A stretch of DNA of 7,356 nucleotides from Nonomuraea sp. GTDB lineage: Bacteria > Actinomycetota > Actinomycetes > Streptosporangiales > Streptosporangiaceae. The stretch is taken from contig JABFVJ010000100.1 in the NCBI GenBank assembly GCA_013362835.1, positions 1 to 7,356 on the forward strand. The letters are read 5' to 3'. Made by a program: the position numbers and the translations under genes. Within the stretch, counting starts at the first letter, position 1. Each line of letters starts with the position of its first letter. The notes beneath the pieces are model-generated. The model saw nothing but the letters and a program-made list of their open reading frames with translations. It was not told where the DNA came from and made no database searches. Positions 1-5,682 of the stretch are shown here, piece after piece.

Positions 1-588
1 GAGCGCGGCAGGCGCGGCGGCCCCGGCGGGCCCGGCGGACCGTTCCCGTTCGACTTCGGCCGCGGCGGCCCCTTCGGCCCCGGCGGACCGTGGGGCGGAC
101 CTCGCGGGTGGGGCGGCGGGCGCGCCCGCAAGGCCAAGCGGGGCGACGTACGCGCCGCGATCCTGGCCCTGCTGTCGGAGGAGCCGCGCAACGGCTACCA
201 GATCATCCAGGAGATCGCCGAGCGCAGCGAGGGCGGCTGGAAGCCCAGCCCCGGCGCCGTCTACCCGGCGTTGCAGCAGCTCACCGACGAGGGCCTGGTG
301 ATCGCCGAGGAGAACGAGGGCCGCAAGACCTTCCGCCTCACCGACGAGGGCCGCGCCTACATCGAGGCGCACGCCGACGAGGTACGCGCCCCCTGGGACG
401 AGATGCGTCCCGACATCGACGACAACACCGCTGATCTCTGGCATATCGCCCGACAGTCGGCATTCGCCATGATGCAGGTTCTTCAGACCGGAAACGACGC
501 ACAAATCCGCGAAGCGCGTAAGACTCTGGTGGAGACCCGGCGCAAGCTCTACCAGATCCTGGCCGACGGCGAACCGGGCGAGGAGTAG
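1..588 (+). CDS. PadR-family transcriptional regulator, 5' end missing
   Basis: The frame is open from the first base to TAG at 586-588, giving 195 visible residues; the start codon lies upstream of the window. Visible residues 1-42 are a low-complexity Gly/Pro/Arg/Phe segment. Residues 47-125 form the PadR winged helix-turn-helix: a helix starting RGDVRAAILALL, then NGYQIIQEI, the family hallmark WKPSPGAVYPALQQL (80-94), then a wing and LTDEGR. Residues 140-195 are a helical tail (ARKTLVETRRKLYQIL) typical of the short dimerising tail of this class. PadR proteins are cytoplasmic dimeric repressors, often of a neighbouring membrane-protein or efflux gene and often of themselves. Here the close downstream gene is a DUF1707 membrane protein, a reasonable but untested target. 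Codon usage changes within the gene: 13 of the 32 codons from 430 to 525 end in A or T, against 7 of the 143 before. The ligand is unknown. Confidence 0.93.
   Translation, partial: ERGRRGGPGGPGGPFPFDFGRGGPFGPGGPWGGPRGWGGGRARKAKRGDVRAAILALLSEEPRNGYQIIQEIAERSEGGWKPSPGAVYPALQQLTDEGLVIAEENEGRKTFRLTDEGRAYIEAHADEVRAPWDEMRPDIDDNTADLWHIARQSAFAMMQVLQTGNDAQIREARKTLVETRRKLYQILADGEPGEE
13..90 (+). repeat. Imperfect 30-base direct repeat coding for Gly/Pro-rich segments
   Basis: Bases 13-42 and 61-90 match at 27 of 30 positions, and the last 12 bases (cccggcggaccg) are identical. The two copies are 48 bases apart, a multiple of three, so both are read in the PadR frame. They encode RGGPGGPGGP and RGGPFGPGGP. 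The repeat probably arose by slippage in a low-complexity coding region; nothing suggests a mobile element. Confidence 0.55.
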
Positions 589-643
589 GCACGTGACCGG
601 CGCCGCAGCGACAAGCCGGCTCGGGGAGAGCGAGGAACCAGGC

Positions 644-1159
644 ATGGACCGCAACGATCTCCGCATCGGCGACGCCGAGCGCGAGCAGACGATGGCGGCG
701 CTGCGCGAGCACTTCGCGCAGGGCCGCCTGACCCACGAAGAGCTCGACGAACGACTCGACCGGGCGCTGGCCTCCAAGACGGCCCGCGACCTGGCCCAGG
801 TGACGGCCGACCTGCCCGGTCACGGCCACCACACCCCCGGGCCCGCCCCCTACGCCCCCGCCTACGACCCGGCGCAGCCGTTCCCCCAGTTCGACAGGGA
901 CGCCTGGCGCGAGGCGATGCGGGCCCACCGGCAGCAGATGCGGGCGATGCGCCACGCGCACCTGGGCCACCAGCGGGACGGCCGCCCCCACCACCACTGG
1001 CGCGGCCATCGCGGCCCCGGCCCCTTCCTGCCCTTCCTGGTGATCTTCGGCGTGCTGGGGGTCGTGTTCGGGTTCGGCTTCTTCAAGATCCTGCTGGCCG
1101 TCTTCCTGGTGGCCACCGTCGTCAGCCTGGTGCAGCGCCGTTCCCGCTACCGGCGGTGA
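644..1159 (+). CDS. DUF1707 (SHOCT-like) domain membrane protein
   Basis: This is a 171-residue protein. Residues 6-58 match the DUF1707 pattern: RIGDAERE, then a helix, GRLTHEELDERLDRAL, and ending in TADLPG. This short helical domain is common in actinobacteria at the N-terminus of small membrane proteins; its biochemical role is not established. Residues 60-127 form a Pro- and His-rich linker (clusters such as HGHH and PHHHWRGHRG). Residues 128-164 are strongly hydrophobic and could form one or two membrane helices, followed by a basic end (QRRSRYRR) expected to stay cytoplasmic. I chose ATG 644 because GAGGAA at 632-637 sits 6 bases upstream and DUF1707 normally begins right at the N-terminus. 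GTG 593 is a real alternative: it would add 17 residues, lies 4 bases after the PadR stop and has GAGGAG 7 bases upstream. Either start suggests an operon with padR. Confidence 0.88.
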   Translation: MDRNDLRIGDAEREQTMAALREHFAQGRLTHEELDERLDRALASKTARDLAQVTADLPGHGHHTPGPAPYAPAYDPAQPFPQFDRDAWREAMRAHRQQMRAMRHAHLGHQRDGRPHHHWRGHRGPGPFLPFLVIFGVLGVVFGFGFFKILLAVFLVATVVSLVQRRSRYRR

Positions 1160-1187
1160 GCCTCCCGTCCCTTGGCGTCGTTGGGCC

Positions 1188-1216
1188 TTGACCCGGATGA
1201 AGTCACATTTCATGAT
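1188..1216 (+). promoter_or_regulatory. Candidate sigma-70-type promoter with overlapping inverted repeat
   Basis: TTGACC (1188-1193, five of six matches to the consensus -35) and CATGAT (1211-1216, four of six matches to the -10) are separated by exactly 17 bases. The predicted start of transcription is near 1223, giving a leader of about 27 bases before ATG 1250. An inverted repeat, ATGAA (1197-1201) and TTCAT (1209-1213) with a 7-base spacer, lies across the spacer and the -10, where a repressor could bind. The stretch is clearly more AT-rich than its surroundings. It is called from sequence only; short matches like this do occur by chance. Confidence 0.4.
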
Positions 1217-1249
1217 CTGGGCGGGTCTCACCGAGCGAAGGGGCGACGT

Positions 1250-1930
1250 ATGACCGAGCCGGGTTCCAGGGTGGCTGTCACGAATCCGTTCGCCGCGGTC
1301 GGCCGCGCCGGCGGGCTGGTCCTGGACGGGCCCGGCTACCAGGCCGCGTTCGACCGCGACCACGACGGGTGCGCCGAGCCGCTGTGGAAGCTGGAGCGCG
1401 CCCAGTCCTTCTACGAGCCCGACGTCGCGAGCTGGCGGGCCATGATGGACGGCGACTGGGCGGCGTCGCTGGCCCTGGCGGAGGAGATGATGCCGCGCGT
1501 CTCCGGCTACTTCCGCAGCCGGGTTCCGGTCAGGCGGGTGCGGGTGGTGGAGCTCCCGATCGGCCCGTACCTGCAGTGGGAGATGCACGTGCTCGACATG
1601 CGGGCCAGGGCGGGCTCCCCCTGCCGGGTGGTGCCCGCCGCGCGCGTGGCCGCCCTCGACCCCCTGCCCGAGCTGGTGATCTTCTCCCCCGCCCTCATGT
1701 ACCAGGTCCTCTACGACGAGTACGGCGGCGGCGCCGGCGGCAAACGCGTCACCGACCCCGGCGTGGTCGGCCCCTGCCTGCGGATCGTCCAGGAGCTGTT
1801 CGCCGAGGGCGAGGACGTGCGCGACTTCCACCGGCGGGAGGTCGCGCCGCTGCCCCCGCCCGCCGTCACCGACGAGATGCGCTCGGCCGTCCCCGCCTAC
1901 GCGCACCGCACCGAGGACTTCAGGGTCTGA
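1250..1930 (+). CDS. DUF6879-like protein of unknown function
   Basis: This is a 226-residue soluble protein with no signal peptide or membrane segment. The middle resembles DUF6879 as I know that family: LWKLERAQSFYEP near residue 44, an acidic DGDWAAS helix, then RRVRVVELPIGPYLQWEMHVL (the family's RVRVV..P..DYLRWE-like core), then an aspartate-rich strand region and VTDPGVVGPCLRIVQELF. DUF6879 proteins are found in actinomycetes, often beside an XRE-type regulator; no such partner is visible here. The function is unknown and the family call rests on recalled pattern, not a search. ATG 1250 is preferred because GAAGGGG at 1237-1243 lies 6 bases upstream; the upstream in-frame TTG at 1172 would precede the candidate promoter's start point and has no obvious ribosome site. 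The 3' end overlaps the oppositely oriented ATPase gene by 11 bases. Confidence 0.82.
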   Translation: MTEPGSRVAVTNPFAAVGRAGGLVLDGPGYQAAFDRDHDGCAEPLWKLERAQSFYEPDVASWRAMMDGDWAASLALAEEMMPRVSGYFRSRVPVRRVRVVELPIGPYLQWEMHVLDMRARAGSPCRVVPAARVAALDPLPELVIFSPALMYQVLYDEYGGGAGGKRVTDPGVVGPCLRIVQELFAEGEDVRDFHRREVAPLPPPAVTDEMRSAVPAYAHRTEDFRV

Positions 1931-2803
1931 CGCACGAGTCCAGCCCGGCGCAGGCGACGAAGTGGCCGGGCGTGACCTCCAGCAGGCCGCCGGTCGCGCC
2001 GCGCTCGTGGAACAGGCAGGTCTCGACGGGCACGGCGTCGTCCCACGCGTGGTGCAGGCGCGGCACGGCCGCCAAGAGCTGCCGCGTGTACGGATGCAGC
2101 GGGTCGCCGAAGACCTCGCCCGTCAGGCCCGCCTCCACCACCGCGCCCCCGCGCAGCACCACCGTGCGCTCGGCCAGGTACGTCCCGAGCGACAGGTCGT
2201 GGGTGATGTAGAGCACGCCGAGCCCGCGCGACTTCAGCTCGGCCAGCAGGTTGAGCACGTCGATGCGGGTGGAGGCGTCGAGCATGCTGGTGATCTCGTC
2301 GGCCACCAGCAGCTTGAGGTCCAGCAGCAGCGCGCGGGCGATGAGCAGCCGCTGGAGCTGGCCGCCGCTGAGCTGGTGCGGGTACTTGCCGAGGATCTGC
2401 CCGGGATTGAGACGTACGTCCCGCAGGCTGCGCTCGACGCGTTCCGACCACTCCCGCCCCGGAACCCCCGGATGGTACGCCTCCTTGATCATCGCGAACA
2501 CCCGGTCGGCCTTGAAGACCGGGTTGAACGAGCTGAACGGGTCCTGGAAGATGCCCTGGACGTGGCGGTAGTACTCCTTGCCCGGTCGCACCGGACGTCC
2601 GCCGAAGGTGATCGAGCCGCCGGTGGCCCGGCTCAGGCCGAGGATCATCCTGCCGATCGTGCTCTTGCCGCTGCCGCTCTCGCCGATCAGCGAGACCAGC
2701 TCGCCGGGGGCGACCTCGAAGGACACCTTCCGCACGGCCGTGACGCTCCCGCCGCCGAAGGCGCCGGTCCTGAACTCCTTGGTGACGTCGTCGAGTCTCA
2801 GCA

Positions 2804-2804
<1 letters not shown>
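1920..2804 (-). CDS. Oligopeptide/oligosaccharide ABC transporter ATPase 2 (DppF/OppF type)
   Basis: This 294-residue cytoplasmic ATPase is the last gene of the importer operon. All nucleotide-binding motifs are visible: Walker A GESGSGKST (41-49), Q-loop FQDPFSSFNP with Q87, signature LSGGQ (145-149), Walker B LLVADE (165-170), D-loop SMLD (173-176) and switch His202 in ITHD. The C-terminal oligopeptide extension starts at DPLHPYTRQLL, as in OppF/DppF. Its tail keeps only scattered cysteines (263, 285, 291) and lacks the CxxxxRCP motif seen in ATPase 1. It should pair with ATPase 1 as a heterodimer under the two permeases. The start region reads ATGATG: ATG 2807 overlaps the upstream stop as ATGA, but GGAAGG lies only 1 base before it. 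I therefore prefer ATG 2804, which has 4 bases of spacing; the difference is one residue. The stop lies inside the 3' end of the convergent DUF6879-like gene. Confidence 0.95.
1943..1971 (+). terminator. Weak candidate terminator hairpin after the DUF6879-like gene
   Basis: GCCCGGC (1943-1949) pairs perfectly with GCCGGGC (1965-1971) across a 15-base loop, starting 13 bases after the TGA at 1928-1930. There is no T-run, and the segment also encodes the C-terminus of the opposing ATPase. A 7-bp GC stem is common by chance at this base composition, so this is only a possibility. Confidence 0.18.
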
Positions 2805-3741
<937 letters not shown>

Positions 3742-3745
<4 letters not shown>

Positions 3746-4626
3746 GTCTCCCTCAGCTTCGGGTTGAAGACCTCGTCGAGGCCGACGTTGGCGACGTACA
3801 GGGCGCCCACGACGCCCGTGATGGCCGCGCCCGGCGGGACGAACCACCACCACATGCCGAGCTGGAGCGCGCTCCACTGGTGGGCGTTCTGCAGCATCAG
3901 GCCGAGCGAGACGCCCTCGGTCGGGCCGAGGCCGATGAAGTCGAGCGAGGAGGCGATCAGGATCGAGCCGCCGAACAGCAGGATGAACGTCATGAACAGG
4001 TAGGAGCTCATGTTCGGCGCGACCTCCCTGGTGACGATCTTCCAGGTGCTCGCGCCGCTCAGCCTGGCCAGGTCCACGAACTCGCGCGTACGCAGCGAGA
4101 ACGTCTGCGCCCTGATCGCCCGCGCCGCCCACGGCCAGGAGGTCAGGCCGATGAACAGGCCCTGCATGGCCACGCTGCGGATGCCGAGGTAGGCGTTGAC
4201 GATGAGCAGGACGGCCAGGGTGGGGATGACGAGGATGACGTTGGTGAGCATGTTGAGCAGTTCGTCCACGATGCCGCCGCGGTAGCCGGCGAGGAAGCCG
4301 ACCAGCATGCCGAGTGCCGCCGCGATGCCGCCGCCGACCACGCCGACGGCGAAGGTGCTGCGCAGGCCGTGGGTGAACTGGAGGAAGATGTCCTGGCCGA
4401 AGGTGGTGGTGCCGAACCAGTGTTCGGACGAGGGCGGGCTCATGGCGTCGGGGCCGTACTCGTTGGGTGCGCCGCCGAGCAGCACCGGGCCGATCAGGCC
4501 CAGCGCGAGCAGCGCGACGACGACGCCGAAGCCGGTCACGAGCTTGCCGTTGCGCACCGCGAAGTACAGCGCCTCGCGCCGTACGCCGGCCCGCTCGCGC
4601 GGCGCGACCTCCTGTAGCGCGGTCAT
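3742..4626 (-). CDS. ABC transporter inner-membrane permease 2 (DppC/OppC type)
   Basis: This 294-residue integral membrane protein begins with a short cytoplasmic segment, then a first membrane helix (about 31-50) and a periplasm-side loop with SSEHWFGTTTFGQDIF (67-82), which is characteristic of OppC/DppC. Further hydrophobic segments lie at about 90-115, 127-148, 153-168, 208-230 and 260-282. The cytoplasmic EAA coupling loop, DLARLSGASTWKIVTREVAPN (185-205), contacts the ATPases; its usual final Leu-Pro is Ala-Pro here. It forms the channel with permease 1. ATG 4626 overlaps the upstream gene's stop as ATGA. The sequence before it (GGGTGTGCGGGC) is a poor ribosome site, so initiation probably depends on ribosomes finishing the upstream gene. 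The downstream end overlaps the ATPase 1 start in the same way. Confidence 0.96.
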
Positions 4627-5618
4627 GCCCGCACACCCGCCATTCCCGCCCGCGTACGAGGATCGACCACGACGTAGACGATGTCGATGATGAAGTTGGC
4701 GATCAGCACCCCCAGCACGATGAACAGGAACGTGCCCTGGAGCAGGAAGAAGTCCTTGTTCTGGATGGCCTTGAGTATCAGGCTGCCGAGGCCGGGGTAG
4801 GCGAAGACGATCTCGGTGACCAGCGCGCCCGCCACCAGGACGCCGAGTTGCAGCGCCAGGCCGGTGATCTGGGGCAGGACGGCGTTGCGGAAGGCGTAGC
4901 GGCGGATGAGCCTGCTGGGCGCGCCGAGGGCGGCGAGGTAGGTGGAGTAGTCCGACTCCAGCTCGTAGATGATCATGTTGCGCATGCCGATCGCCCAGCC
5001 GCCGAGCGCCACCAGGAACAGCGAGAGGAACGGCAGCGCCCAGTGGTGCAGCAGGTCGAGCAGGAACGTCCACGACCAGGTGGGCCGGAGCGAGAAGCTG
5101 TAGCCGCCGGCGACCGGGAACAGGCCGGCGAGCACGCCGAACGCCCAGGCCAGCAGCACCGCGAGCCACATGTACGGCGTCGCCGTCAGCAGGTAGCCGA
5201 TCGGCAGGACGGTGTTGTCGAGCAGCTTGCGCCGGGCCGCGTAGGCGCCGAACCTGTTGCCCACGACCCAGCTCAGCAGCACCGACGGCACGACCAGCGC
5301 CAGCGTGTACGGCACCGCGCCGCCGATCACCGTGCTGACCGGCGTGGGGAAGGCCCAGATGCTGAGCCCGAAGTCGCCGCGCAGGAGCGCGGACCAGAAG
5401 TTGAGGTACTGCCGCCAGAGGGGCTGGTCCAGGCCGAACAGGTTGCGGTAGTAGGCGGTCATGGCCTCCACGGCGGCGGGCTGGGTGACGTTGGCGCGGG
5501 CGACCATGCTGGAGACGGGGTCGCCCGGCATGAAGCGCGGGATCATCCAGTTGACCGTGACGGCGACGAAGAAGGTCAGTCCGTAGATGAGCAGTTTTCT
5601 GCCGAAGTAGCGACGCAC
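4623..5618 (-). CDS. ABC transporter inner-membrane permease 1 (DppB/OppB type)
   Basis: This 331-residue protein has the DppB/OppB layout. A first membrane helix lies at about 9-28. The external loop follows, with FMPGDP (29-34), FGLDQPLWRQYLNF (61-74) and LLRGDFGLSI (78-87). Five more hydrophobic segments lie at about 101-121, 136-165, 190-212, 251-275 and 292-317, and the typical end VVDPRTR is at 318-323. The EAA loop DYSTYLAALGAPSRLIRRYAFRNAVLP (223-249) docks onto the ATPases and keeps the Leu-Pro ending. The start is GTG at 5618-5616, supported by GGAGAG 5 bases upstream and by the MRRYFGRKLL-type N-terminus usual in this family. It is separated from the binding-protein gene by 64 bases holding a strong hairpin, and its stop overlaps the next permease start as ATGA. 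Confidence 0.96.
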   Translation of the reverse strand: MRRYFGRKLLIYGLTFFVAVTVNWMIPRFMPGDPVSSMVARANVTQPAAVEAMTAYYRNLFGLDQPLWRQYLNFWSALLRGDFGLSIWAFPTPVSTVIGGAVPYTLALVVPSVLLSWVVGNRFGAYAARRKLLDNTVLPIGYLLTATPYMWLAVLLAWAFGVLAGLFPVAGGYSFSLRPTWSWTFLLDLLHHWALPFLSLFLVALGGWAIGMRNMIIYELESDYSTYLAALGAPSRLIRRYAFRNAVLPQITGLALQLGVLVAGALVTEIVFAYPGLGSLILKAIQNKDFFLLQGTFLFIVLGVLIANFIIDIVYVVVDPRTRAGMAGVRA

Positions 5619-5623
5619 GAATG

Positions 5624-5629
5624 CTCTCC
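5624..5629 (-). promoter_or_regulatory. Ribosome binding site that fixes the GTG start of permease 1
   Basis: Read on the - strand, GGAGAG ends 5 bases before GTG 5618. No ATG with an acceptable site is nearby, so this site decides the start. It lies 7 bases beyond the 3' foot of the intercistronic hairpin and is left unpaired by it. Confidence 0.65.
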
Positions 5630-5636
5630 AGGAAGG

Positions 5637-5667
5637 CCCCCCGCTCGTCTCTGCCGGGAGCGGGGGG
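5637..5667 (-). promoter_or_regulatory. Strong intercistronic hairpin between binding-protein and permease genes
   Basis: On the - strand CCCCCCGCTC (5667-5658) and GAGCGGGGGG (5646-5637) form a perfect 10-bp stem with an 11-base loop (CCGGCAGAGAC). It begins 15 bases after the binding-protein stop codon and ends 18 bases before the permease start. No T-run follows, so a simple intrinsic terminator is unlikely. In binding-protein operons such stems commonly protect the 3' end of the upstream message or partly attenuate read-through, giving more binding protein than permease. That role here is inferred. Confidence 0.6.
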
Positions 5668-5682
5668 ACGGGGATGTGCGGG

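Noticed and set aside
13..90. CRISPR-like or mobile-element repeat
   Set aside because: There are only two imperfect copies, in frame within a coding Gly/Pro segment, with no spacers, target-site duplication or transposase.
482..506. Internal promoter in the AT-richer part of padR
   Set aside because: The best -35/-10-like pair (TTCAGA and ACAAAT) is only 13 bases apart and matches poorly.
338..1906. Long open frame on the - strand opposite padR, the DUF1707 gene and the DUF6879-like gene
   Set aside because: It has no recognisable domain, is rich in Arg/Gly/His/Ala as expected of a GC-rich shadow frame, and is antisense to three genes with good family matches and ribosome sites.
5637..5667. 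The hairpin as a standard intrinsic terminator
   Set aside because: No T-run follows on either strand and the operon clearly continues, so full termination would separate the permeases from their binding protein.
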